Part shown: piece by piece, positions 34,601 through 37,829 of the stretch
How positions within the stretch are numbered: the stretch's first letter is position 1
Layout of the letters: each line of letters begins with the position of its first letter
Assembly: GCA_014843695.1 (NCBI GenBank)
Contig: CM026390.1
Coordinates: 16,862,759-16,926,758 of the forward strand
Origin: Archivesica marissinica
Taxonomy: Eukaryota > Mollusca > Bivalvia > Venerida > Vesicomyidae
Length of the DNA stretch: 64,000 bases
Direction: 5' to 3'
Made by a program: the position numbers and the translations under genes
The notes under the pieces: generated by a model
Database searches by the model: none
The model's input: only the letters and a program-made list of their open reading frames with translations
Told to the model about the DNA's origin: nothing

Positions 34601-37022
34601 TAGTGAGATTAATTAAACAGCTTAATATCATGTTAGAATGTTAACATTGCTAGATTCTTTATATACTGGTCGGCGACCCTTTTTTCCGTCCACCCTTGCA
34701 AACGCTTGCTATTGCAGTTGTACCCTCGATGTTTGTTCTCAATCATTCCGGTAAATATTTCCGGTTGACAAACCCGAAGATTTTCAAGACAGGTAATTTA
34801 AACATTCTTTTTTAACTTCTCGATACGGGGAAATACCCACATATGTGTGCATGCGCAAACAGTTTATTATTTGAAGCCCGATAAATGGCTAAATTAATTT
34901 TCCGTCTGTTGCTGTCAACAAATCTAGAAAGTACCATCGAGTTTTCTAGTTCTAAGCACGATAAAGCTTATTATAAATACAAAATACAATATTATGGAAA
35001 ATGTAATTCATGGAAATTATAAATTATATAGTGCACTGTACATGTCCGTAATTTATCTGACGGAAAAGGGTCGCAAACCAGTACATACAAAGCATTCAAA
35101 TAAACGAATGTTACCTTAACATTTGCCTGAACCAATATCCTAGTAATTGAAAAATACATCATCGATAATGAGCAAAACTACACTTTCAATGACATGGCAG
35201 GGGGTGAGCTAGAGGGAGACATGGTAAGTGGAGACCTAGGAGACATATATATGACTGAGCTAGAGAGAGACATGGGAAGTGGAGACCTAGGAGAAATATG
35301 ACTGAGCTAGAGGGAGACATGGGAAGTGGAGACCTAGGAGACATATATATGACTGAGCTAGAGAGAGACATGGGAAGTGGAGACCTAGGAGAAATATGAC
35401 AGAGCTAGAGGAAGACATGGGAAGTGCAGTCTAGGAGACACATGACTGAGCTAGAGGGAGACATGGGAAGTGGAGACCTAGGAGACACATGACTGAGCTA
35501 GAGGAAGACATGGGAAGTGGAGTCTAGGAGACATGACTGAGCTAGAGGGAGACATGGGAAGTGGAGACCTAGGAGACATATGACTGAGCTAGAGGGATAC
35601 ATGGGAAGTGGAGACCTAGGAGACATATATATTACTGAGCTAGAGGGAGACATGGGAAGTGAGACCTAGGAGACATATATATTACTGAGCTAGAGGGAGA
35701 CATGGGAAGTGGAGACCTAGGAGACATATGGCTGAGCTAGAGGGAGACATGGGAAGTGGAGACCTAGGAGACATATGACTGAGCTAGAGGGAGACATGGG
35801 AAGTGGAGACCTAGGAGACATATGACTGAGCTAGAGGGAGGAAGACATGGAAGATGGAGACATGGGTGAAATATGGCTGAGCTAGAGGAAGACATGGATG
35901 ATGGAGACATGGGTGAAATATGGCTGAGCTAGAGGAAGACATGGGTGATGGAGACATGGGTGAAATATGGCTGAGCTAGAGGAAGACATGGGTGATGGAG
36001 ACATGGGTGAAATATGGCTGAGCTAGAGGAAGACATGGGTGATGGAGACATGGGTGAAATATGGCTGAGCTAGAGGAAGACATGGGTGATGGAGACATGG
36101 GTGAAATATGGCTGAGCTAGAGGAAGACATGGGTGATGGAGACATGGGTGAAATATGGCTGAGCTAGAGGAAGACATGGGTGATGGAGACATGGGTGAAA
36201 TATGGCTGAGCTAGAGGAGACATGGGTGATGGAGACATGGGTGAAATATGGCTGAGCTAGAGGAAGACATGGGTGATGGAGACATGGGTGAAATATGGCT
36301 GAGCTAGAGGAAGACCTGGATGATGGAGACATGGGTGAAATATGGCTGAGCTACAGGAAGACATGGGTGATGGAGACATGGGTGAAATATGGCTGAGCTA
36401 GAGGAAGACATGGGAGATGGATGGGTGAAATATGGCTGAGCTAGAGGAAGACATGGAAGATGTAGACATGGGTGAAATATGGCTGAGCTAGAGGGAGACA
36501 TGGGTGATGGAGATGTGAGCAATAATCTCCTGGAAATATCACTTATATTTATAAGCATATCTTTTTGACTTTACAAAGATTGGCATATTCGTATCTATAT
36601 ATTAAAGAATTTCTTTAGAACTGCGTATCTAGGGTTAACTTGTATTTCAATTGACAACTATATCATTCGGATATTACTTAGGCAGTATGACTGTACACAC
36701 GGACATGGGTGGGTGAAACATACACCAGCATTATTTAAATGGGGACATAAAATGATAATATAACTATAATATAATACACCAGTTAGGTGTACCCATTCTC
36801 TACAACCGTTGCTACACTCAGCAACATGTAGTCTGGTGGGGAGTGGATTTAATTATAGGTCATACAGCGACTATCCAACTTTTGTATCTGTAACTTACAA
36901 TTATACACATGGGTCTATCCAATGGTCCACTAATCAAAATATCATACACACCTGGTCAAGATTGATGAGATGTGGCGACAGCCCTCCATGCATACACAGT
37001 ATACTTTCCTCAATAAGAGCGG
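10637..37022 (-). CDS. PPP1C: PP1-type serine/threonine phosphatase catalytic subunit gene, 3' half (six exons)
   Basis: Six minus-strand exons (37,022-36,952; 23,775-23,698; 19,754-19,641; 17,153-17,115; 16,330-16,226; 10,693-10,637) join in frame into about 154 codons ending in TAG. The peptide matches the PP1 catalytic core without insertions or deletions from about residue 162 onward. Metal ligands H173 and H248, D208, R221, Y272 and C273 (PP1 numbering, from memory) are all present. The CGEFDN motif after APNY separates PP1 from PP2A and calcineurin. PP1 removes phosphate from Ser/Thr and is directed by RVxF-motif regulators. Here pocket positions 169, 243, 257, 261, 264, 291 and 293 are kept, while 289 and 290 are Met and Thr. 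The tail differs from that of standard PP1. Introns hold SINEs, MITEs and large arrays. N-terminal exons (GDIHG, GDYVDRG, GNHE) were not found. It is probably a divergent paralogue and looks intact where visible. Confidence 0.93.
10824..11316 (+). mobile_element. MITE-C copy 2, split by a SINE3
   Basis: The left part (ATTGAGATTTATGCTAATAG) and right part (CCACATCTATAGATATTACA ... GAGGCGCTTCTATGTGGGAG) match MITE-C at 27,843-28,191. TTAA precedes the left end at 10,820-10,823. The right end is eroded. A complete SINE3 occupies 10,858-11,107, so the MITE is older than that SINE. Confidence 0.65.
10858..11107 (-). mobile_element. SINE3, near full length
   Basis: On the minus strand the head reads TGTCCGATTAGCGCAGTGGT (A-box-like) and CTGGTTCGATCCTCGG (B-box), a tRNA-derived pol III promoter. 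The body contains TTCTCCGGGTAGTCCGGTTT followed by CCTCCCAC, resembling the V-SINE domain. It ends with AGAGTGATTAATATAAGTTG and AAAATAAATAAAGTT. The shared 3' domain links it to SINE1. Confidence 0.85.
11343..13550. repeat. 22-bp minisatellite, about 100 copies (2.2 kb)
   Basis: The unit is GAACATGTATTAGATATGTG plus TA or CA. The TA and CA forms are not random: in 11.57-12.1 kb they run mostly as two CA then two TA units, an 88-bp higher-order period. TAGTAG and TAGTAC variants also recur. A GT-rich insertion at 13,160-13,212 and a shorter one near 13,378 interrupt it. It lies in the PP1 intron between E6 and E5. Confidence 0.95.
14121..14357 (-). mobile_element. MITE-A copy 2 (piggyBac-like), left end eroded
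   Basis: It is the reverse orientation of the 7.75 kb copy, with the same AGATCCAGATGAG ... CTCATCAGGATCT hairpin and the segment ACCAATAAATTAATAAC (as complement). The right end GGTTGAAAGGG is followed by TTAA (14,358-14,361). The left terminus (TTTCAACCCTACAGGCC) has diverged. Confidence 0.75.
14716..14935 (+). mobile_element. tRNA-derived SINE5
   Basis: The head GGCATCCGTGGTCCAGTGGT (A-box-like) and CCCAGGTTCGATACTCGG (B-box) is tRNA-like. The unrelated body contains GAGCAAGGCACCTCACAC and ends in an AT-rich tail near 14,935. It lies inside the hAT-like element. No other copy was recognised in the window. Confidence 0.6.
15223..15452 (+). mobile_element. SINE1, full length
   Basis: The head GAAGTTGTGATAGCGCAGTG carries an A-box. 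The B-box is degenerate (GGAGTTTGTGCCCC). The body has GTGCCCTTGGCAAGGCATTT and CATCAGGAATGAGGTCTTGA, and the 3' end AGCTAAAATAAATTTGTATA. It lies in the PP1 intron between E6 and E5. Confidence 0.85.
15464..15546. repeat. 27-bp direct repeat, 3 copies
   Basis: Three near-perfect copies of AAAGGTGACGTTTTTAAATG plus GATTTTC lie just downstream of the SINE1 3' end. Confidence 0.9.
15831..15996 (-). mobile_element. SINE1 with internal deletion
   Basis: The minus-strand head GGAAGTCGTGATAGCGCAGT joins almost directly to TATGATTGTGCCCTTAGG, so the B-box region is missing. The body and 3' end (GAGAGTGATTAATATAAG) are present. It lies inverted to, and about 380 bp from, the SINE1 at 15,223. Confidence 0.8.
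16086..16247 (-). repeat. 23-bp array of tandem PP1 exon E5 splice-donor copies (7 units)
   Basis: On the minus strand each unit reads CCTTCACTATACTCAAG then GTAAAT. This is exactly the last 17 nt of PP1 exon E5 plus the first six intron bases. The unit closest to the exon (16,224-16,247) is the real junction. Five further units keep an intact CAAG|GTAAAT and the most distal has GTTTTA instead. Using a distal donor would shift the frame and soon meet TAA. Confidence 0.92.
16226..16330 (-). CDS. PPP1C: PP1 gene exon E5 (catalytic loop, residues about 263-297)
   Basis: The acceptor TGGGTATTTTCAG and donor CAAG|GTAAAT bound 35 codons. They begin [16 protein letters not shown] and end CSFTILK. 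The APNYC stretch is the beta12-beta13 loop of PP1, holding Y272 and C273, the contact and adduct site for microcystin-type inhibitors. CGEFDN is PP1-specific. Gly replaces the usual Ser before APNY. The RVxF-groove residues at 289-290 are Met-Thr instead of Leu-Met, while C291 and F293 are kept. The donor junction is repeated in the adjacent 23-bp array. Confidence 0.95.
16344..16802. repeat. 27-bp minisatellite, about 17 copies
   Basis: The unit is CTTATGTACGACATATATCA plus CATCTCT, with CGACACA/CAACATA variants and more divergence after 16,650. It fills most of the short intron between PP1 exons E5 and E4 and starts only about 14 bp upstream of the E5 acceptor. The repeat's nine-codon length explains the open frames. 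Confidence 0.93.
16803..17062 (-). mobile_element. tRNA-derived SINE4
   Basis: On the minus strand it starts GCCTCCGTGGTCGAGTGGTT (A-box) and has CACGGGTTCGAGCCCCGCTC (a perfect B-box). A longer gap between the boxes suggests a class II (Ser/Leu-type) tRNA ancestor. The body contains GGTGCACCCAAGTACTGG and ends near TGCAGGCGTAAAACCCG. It lies in the E5-E4 intron, 50 bp from E4. Confidence 0.75.
17115..17153 (-). CDS. PPP1C: PP1 gene exon E4 (13 codons, residues about 250-262)
   Basis: This 39-nt microexon-sized exon reads [13 protein letters not shown] between acceptor GACTGTTTTCAG and donor GACAG|GTAATT. It follows RAHQ of E3 and precedes LVTLF of E5, exactly as in PP1. F257 and R261, part of the RVxF-binding pocket, are kept. 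Gln replaces the acidic residue at 256. Both junctions are phase 0, so skipping it would keep the frame but delete part of the regulator pocket. Confidence 0.93.
17154..17613. other. PP1 intron sequence, no further feature
   Basis: AT-rich intronic sequence upstream of E4. The 86-codon plus-strand frame at 17,207-17,467 has no coding signature. Confidence 0.5.
17614..18236. mobile_element. MITE-H copy 1 (TTAAAGC-ended)
   Basis: The ends TTAAAGCAGCACTATATCGT and ACGATATAGGGTTGCTTTAA are imperfect inverted repeats. A second copy at 50,277-50,871 is collinear over its full length, sharing GTAATAAAGGATGTTTT, GACTATCTATCTATC and GACGATGCGTTCCG. No transposase is present. The superfamily is unclear; TTAA may belong to the target site. 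Confidence 0.75.
18237..18684. other. PP1 intron sequence with no recognised feature
   Basis: AT-rich sequence with two diverged, related segments: GAAATCCAGCCATGCTCAAC near 18,391 and GAAATCCAACCATGCACAAC near 18,559. They suggest an old ~170-bp duplication. No exon was seen. Confidence 0.45.
18685..19650 (-). repeat. 34-bp array of tandem PP1 exon E3 splice-donor copies (about 28 units)
   Basis: On the minus strand each unit contains GGACACACCAG|GTAATCTAG, a copy of the E3 exon end GGCACACCAG|GTAATCTAG. The exon-proximal end runs directly into the real junction at 19,640/19,641. The exon's own base (GGGCACACC) recurs only in units near the exon (about 19,140-19,590), whereas distal units have GGACAC. 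One 32-bp interruption lies near 19,525. Distal donor use would add GTA ATC TAG, an immediate stop. Confidence 0.93.
19641..19754 (-). CDS. PPP1C: PP1 gene exon E3 (residues about 212-249)
   Basis: The acceptor GACTTTTCAG and donor CACCAG|GTAATC bound 38 codons. They start [18 protein letters not shown] and end [10 protein letters not shown]221 in GENDRG contacts the phosphate and H248 in RAHQ is a metal ligand in PP1. L243 of the RVxF pocket is conserved. There are no indels against PP1. Both boundaries are phase 0. The 3' end of this exon lies inside the first unit of the 34-bp array, so the splice junction and the repeat are the same sequence. Confidence 0.96.
19843..20079 (+). mobile_element. 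MITE-A copy 3 (piggyBac-like)
   Basis: It is flanked by TTAA at 19,839-19,842 and 20,080-20,083, has the same CCCATTCAACACCA/TGGTGTTGAAAGGG ends as copy 1, and carries the intact hairpin GGCTCGTTACGAGCC. It lies in the E3-E2 intron. Confidence 0.85.
20240..20648. repeat. 15-bp minisatellite with 30-bp dimer pattern, about 27 copies
   Basis: The units CAGGTTTACACGTAA and CAGGTTTACACGTTT alternate, with ACAT/ACGT variants. The minus strand reads as repeated Cys-Lys-Pro-(Glu/Val)-Thr and stays open for 190 codons. It lies within the PP1 intron and lacks a start or splice context, so I treat the frame as a by-product. Confidence 0.95.
20813..21088 (+). mobile_element. SINE2, near full length
   Basis: The head GACGGATCTGTAGTCCAGTG plus GCAGGTTCGACCC carries A- and B-boxes. 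The arm CTGGA-CTGGTAA-TCCAG could be an anticodon arm reading GGT (Thr-like). The body has CAGTCTTTCAGATGGGAC, CACTATCCTCCAAAAATC and CATATGGGCAACCGGTAG, ending AAATAAACGTAAAA. Confidence 0.88.
21161..21442 (-). mobile_element. SINE2, full length, inverted partner
   Basis: It has the same structure as the copy at 20,813 but on the minus strand, 72 bp away, so the two lie tail to tail. B-box CAGGTTCGATCCACGTC and body CATATGAGCGACGCCTCC (complement) are intact. Confidence 0.88.
21853..22059. mobile_element. MITE-B, piggyBac-like
   Basis: TTAA flanks both sides (21,849-21,852 and 22,060-22,063). The ends CCCATTTGATACTGGA and TCCAGAATGAAATGGG are inverted. The hairpin ACATAGATCCTGATCAG ... CTGATCTGGATCTATGT has the same core arms as MITE-A. 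A lone left end of the same family (TTAACCCATTTGATTCTGGA) lies at 21,544-21,563. Confidence 0.8.
22111..22356 (+). mobile_element. SINE1, full length (best copy)
   Basis: The A-box GTGATAGCGCAGTGGGTGCG and B-box CGGAGTTCGAGCCCCACTGG are intact. Between them TTCGC-TTCAGGT-GCGAA forms a perfect anticodon-like arm (CAG, Leu-like). The body CAAGGCATTTATATTCC and the 3' domain CTCGAGAGTGATTAATATAA lead to AAATAAATTTGTATAAATAA. Confidence 0.9.
22448..22539 (-). mobile_element. SINE1 3' fragment
   Basis: Only the 3' part is present (TATTTTAGCTCAACTGCG ... CTCGAGACCTCATTCCTG as plus-strand text). It is truncated within the conserved GGATTC(C)ATC block and abuts a SINE2 copy on the same strand. Confidence 0.8.
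22543..23470 (-). repeat. 55-bp minisatellite grown from a SINE2 copy, about 16 copies
   Basis: The left flank TTTTTACGTTTATTTATCGT is the SINE2 3' tail. Each unit repeats GGTTCCCCATATGAGCGACA, CTCCTGAAGAGATTAGTC and ATTTTAGATTTTGACT, a contiguous piece of SINE2. After the last unit the SINE2 order resumes with TTTTGGAGGATAGTTCATGA. Some units keep the ancestral GACGCCTCC while most have GACAACTCC. It lies in the PP1 E3-E2 intron. Confidence 0.92.
23462..23612 (-). mobile_element. SINE6 fragment with tRNA-like head
   Basis: On the minus strand the head GGCCTCTGTTACAGAGTGGT resembles an A-box and GTTTGAATCCCACTGG a B-box. The body TCCAGCTAGCTTGCGGGAG matches the repeat at 10,310-10,505. It ends about 85 bp downstream of PP1 exon E2. 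Confidence 0.55.
23698..23775 (-). CDS. PPP1C: PP1 gene exon E2 (residues about 186-211)
   Basis: The acceptor TTGTTCAAACAG and donor GATGAG|GTAAGT bound 26 codons with the motifs [18 protein letters not shown]208 in WSDPD belongs to the PP1 active site and acidic groove. The exon starts with IRE, where PP1 has IRRIMRP, and lines up residue for residue. The donor GTAAGT is optimal. The longer open frame through it (23,946-23,389) is just read-through into both introns. Confidence 0.95.
24060..24376. repeat. 31-bp minisatellite, about 10 copies
   Basis: The unit is ATTACAGCCATTTTGAACCG plus ACATTCAACCA. Copies vary at ACCGAC/ACCAAC and ATTCAACC/ATTCGACC. It is intronic to the PP1 gene. Confidence 0.95.
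24572..25369. repeat. 32-bp minisatellite, about 25 nearly identical copies
   Basis: The unit is CTTAGACCGAGAATACAACT plus TGCCCCACTTTG. I found only one substituted unit (GAACACAAC near 24,868), which makes this one of the most homogeneous arrays here and implies recent expansion or active homogenisation. Confidence 0.96.
25706..25963 (-). mobile_element. SINE2 with degraded head
   Basis: The 3' tail, the body and part of the tRNA-like head (CTGGATTACCAGTCCAACGT as plus-strand text) are present, but the B-box is deleted (GGGTCAGACCGATCCCTGG). It should not be transcribable from its own promoter. Confidence 0.82.
26026..26229. mobile_element. MITE-E copy 1 (pogo/Tigger-like)
   Basis: TA precedes the left end CAGTCTTACATCCGTCAT. 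The right end ATTCGACAGAACGGATGTAG runs into ACTG. Internal TTATTTCGAATTATCCGGTT and TCGGATCAAAGTCC match the copy at 29,260. Confidence 0.72.
26460..27692. repeat. 47-bp minisatellite, about 26 copies
   Basis: The unit is ATAGGGAAATTTACTCCCGA plus ACGAATGATGTCATTTAGGT and AGAACAT. The right half (27,100-27,560) is more variable (GATATTTACTCCC, CCCAAAGGAATG) than the left half. It is intronic to the PP1 gene. Confidence 0.96.
27843..28191. mobile_element. MITE-C copy 1, TTAA-flanked, with internal duplication
   Basis: TTAA (27,839-27,842) precedes CCCTTTCCTTCATAGA. The right end TCTATGAGGGAAAGGG is followed by TTTTAA. A ~110-bp segment beginning AGATTTAGGTTAATATAC is present twice in tandem (about 27,860 and 27,970). 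The ends resemble those of MITE-A and MITE-B, suggesting a piggyBac-like group. Confidence 0.7.
28532..28820 (-). mobile_element. SINE1 interrupted by a SINE3-like fragment
   Basis: The SINE1 tail (AAATTTATTTTAGCTCGATT) starts, is broken near 28,553 by ~65 bp containing TGGTCCGAGGATCGAACCCA (a SINE3 head piece), and then restarts at TTAGCTCGATTGTGCAATAA. The body, head and A-box side follow. The B-box region reads GGAGCGAACTCCGGGCC (complement) and is degraded. Confidence 0.7.
29086..29556. mobile_element. Element with 70-bp perfect-type inverted arms
   Basis: The left arm 29,086-29,156 (GGAAAATCAGTGGTTAAATT ... CTACAGGACTAGTGACCG) and right arm 29,487-29,556 are reverse complements over about 70 bp, with only a one-base T-run length difference. 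The interior holds MITE-E copy 2. This could be a long-TIR foldback transposon or a recent inverted duplication. No coding capacity was seen. Confidence 0.75.
29260..29453. mobile_element. MITE-E copy 2 (pogo/Tigger-like)
   Basis: The left end CAGTCTACATCCGCTATGTC, preceded by TA, pairs with GACATAATGGATGTAGAC at the right end. It shares TCTCCGGTTATCTCGAAGTC and GTATTTTGTTCGATCCGACG with copy 1. It is nested inside the long-armed element. Confidence 0.75.
29557..29668 (+). mobile_element. SINE1 3' half
   Basis: It begins abruptly at TTCTCTCTCCTTCATGGCGA, directly at the border of the long-armed element, and runs to AAAATAAATTTGTATAAACT. The head is missing. Confidence 0.82.
29752..29980 (-). 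mobile_element. SINE3, diverged
   Basis: The order matches 10,858-11,107: tail, TATATTAATCATTCTCATTG, GTGTGGGAGG, CCGGAGAAAACCACCTGTCC and GCTAACCACTGCGCTAATCG. The B-box (GAGGCTCTAACCAGG, plus-strand text) has mutated. Confidence 0.75.
29981..31627. other. Long unique intronic stretch, no confirmed gene
   Basis: This is the longest repeat-poor stretch inside the PP1 locus. A ~70-codon minus frame at 30,233-30,024 has mixed amino-acid composition (with [19 protein letters not shown]) but no splice sites or recognised domain. Short imperfect repeats of AACACAAACCTAAC lie near 30,990 and 31,048. I see no other feature. Confidence 0.45.
31628..32848. repeat. 24-bp minisatellite with zoned variants, about 51 copies
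   Basis: The unit is ACCTAGTACTTTCATTGCAT plus TTCT. The first third is mostly ATTGCATTCCT, the middle ATAGCATTTCT, and the last third mixes in ATCACATTTCT, so variants spread locally. The minus strand reads MKVLGRNA per unit in two long frames, split by a deletion near 32,190. No gene evidence supports them. Confidence 0.96.
32998..33205. mobile_element. MITE-D, possible TTAA-type element
   Basis: TTAA precedes CTCTTTGCACGCTAGCGG. The right end ATCCCGCATGCTAAGAGATA is a rough inverted match. An internal hairpin pairs AATTTCATTGGAATTG with ACAATTCTAATGAAATT. The termini are diverged, so confidence is limited. Confidence 0.5.
33419..33665 (+). mobile_element. SINE2, 5' truncated
   Basis: It starts at CTCCAGGGATCACAGGTTCG (B-box half of the head), followed by the full body and the tail GACGATAGATAAACGTAAAA. 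The 48-bp array starts about 60 bp downstream. Confidence 0.87.
33729..34063. repeat. 48-bp minisatellite, 7 copies
   Basis: The unit is GATCAGAACTGGATTGGATT plus TCAAAACAAACTCGGCTACA and GGTCGGTG, with GGTCAGTG, TGTCGGTG and TGTCGTTG variants. Its sixteen-codon period explains the long frames on both strands. Confidence 0.95.
34249..34377. mobile_element. MITE-F copy 1 (TA-flanked, AAGCAGCC-rich)
   Basis: The ends CAGTTAAACACCTG and AAGACAGGTTTGACTG are flanked by TA. Internal ATTAAGCAGCCACTTTC occurs twice. The CAGTCAAACCTGT terminus fits Tc1/mariner-pogo-like MITEs. Confidence 0.75.
34666..35081. mobile_element. TA-flanked element with 25-bp inverted ends
   Basis: The ends CTGGTCGGCGACCCTTTTTT then CCGTC, and GACGGAAAAGGGTCGCAAAC then CAG, are inverted with few mismatches and bordered by TA on each side. 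The 416-bp interior is AT-rich and non-coding. It is probably a Tc1/mariner-type MITE. Confidence 0.75.
35206..36510. repeat. 47-bp minisatellite in two homogeneous blocks, about 28 copies
   Basis: Both blocks share GAGCTAGAGG(G/A)AGACATGGG. Until about 35,840 units continue AAGTGGAGACCTAGGAGACA. After that they continue TGATGGAGACATGGGTGAAA, with the same 47-bp period. The switch is sharp, through one hybrid unit near 35,830-35,870. It is intronic to the PP1 gene (E2-E1). Confidence 0.95.
36511..36951. other. PP1 intron next to exon E1
   Basis: AT-rich unique sequence. The plus-strand frame across 36,809-37,033 is antisense to exon E1 and is not a gene. Confidence 0.5.
36952..37022 (-). CDS. 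PPP1C: PP1 gene exon E1 (most upstream exon found, residues about 162-185)
   Basis: The acceptor TCCTATTTTTCAG and donor GACCAG|GTGTGT bound 71 nt: two bases of a split codon, then 23 codons including [16 protein letters not shown] and ending NLDQ. His in HGGLSP is the H173 metal ligand of PP1, and I169 of the RVxF pocket is present. The split first codon means an upstream exon must end in phase 1. I could not find it. The upstream flank is at once occupied by the 29-bp array. Confidence 0.94.
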
Positions 37023-37096
37023 CTGAAAAATAGGATACATTCTGTAACATGGTTATACAACATTCAAACGCTTGATATACAGAGCACATATAATGT

Positions 37097-37708
37097 GGGG
37101 ACCTCTATGGCCGAGTGGCTCAGGTCAGGGCCTCTATGGCTGAGTGACATAGGTCGGGGCCTCTATGGCCGAGTGACATAGGTCGGGGCCTCTATGGCTG
37201 AGTGACTTAGGTCGGGGCCTCTATGGCTGAGTGACATAGGTCGGGGCCTCTATGGCTGAGTGACATAGGTCGGGGCCTCTATGGCCCAGTGACTTAGATC
37301 GGGGCCTCTATGGCCAAGTGACATAGGTCGGGGCCTCTATGGCTGAGTGACATAGGTTGGGGCCTCTATGGCCAAGTGACTTAGGTCAGGGCATCTATGG
37401 CCGAGTGACATAGGTCGGGGCCTCTATGGCCAAGTGACTTAGGTCGGGGCCTCTATGGCCAAGTGACTTAGGTCGGGGCCTCTATGTCCAAGTGACATAG
37501 GTCGGGGCCTCTATGGCCAAGTGACATAGGTCGGGGCCTCTATGGCCAAGTGACATAGGTCGGGGCCTCTATGGCCAAGTAACATAGGTCGGGGCCTCTA
37601 TGGTCAAGTGGCTTAGGTTGGAGCCTCTATGGCCGAGTGACTTAGGTTGGAGCCTCTATGGTCAAGTGGATTAGGTTGGAGCCTCTATGGCCGAGGGACT
37701 TAGGTCGG
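37097..37708 (+). repeat. 29-bp array of tRNA A-box-like units, about 21 copies
   Basis: The first unit reads CCTCTATGGCCGAGTGGCTC then AGGTC. TGGCCGAGTGG matches the pol III A-box consensus TRGYNNAGYGG and the 5' part of a Ser/Leu-type tRNA, and resembles the SINE4 head (CCGTGGTCGAGTGGTTATGG). Later units drift to GGCCAAGTGACATAGG or GGCTGAGTGACATAGG. No B-box follows. The array lies just upstream of PP1 exon E1. Confidence 0.9.
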
Positions 37709-37743
37709 AAATATTTTACCAATTTTTTTTATATCTACTTTAG

Positions 37744-37829
37744 TTGCCCAGATTTTCCAGATATGGTTTATCAAAATTGAGCAAGCGGTTGAGAAGGAGA
37801 AGTTCAAACCAGACTTTCCAGATGAGTGA
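37744..37829 (+). CDS. Candidate terminal exon of an unknown plus-strand gene
   Basis: A pyrimidine-rich acceptor (TTTTTTATATCTACTTTAG) precedes a frame, after two bases of a split codon, reading AQIFQIWFIKIEQAVEKE then KFKPDFPDE and a TGA stop. The composition is protein-like, unlike the repeat-derived frames around it. The 47-bp array begins directly after the stop. I recognise no family and no partner exon, so it could be chance. Confidence 0.25.
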
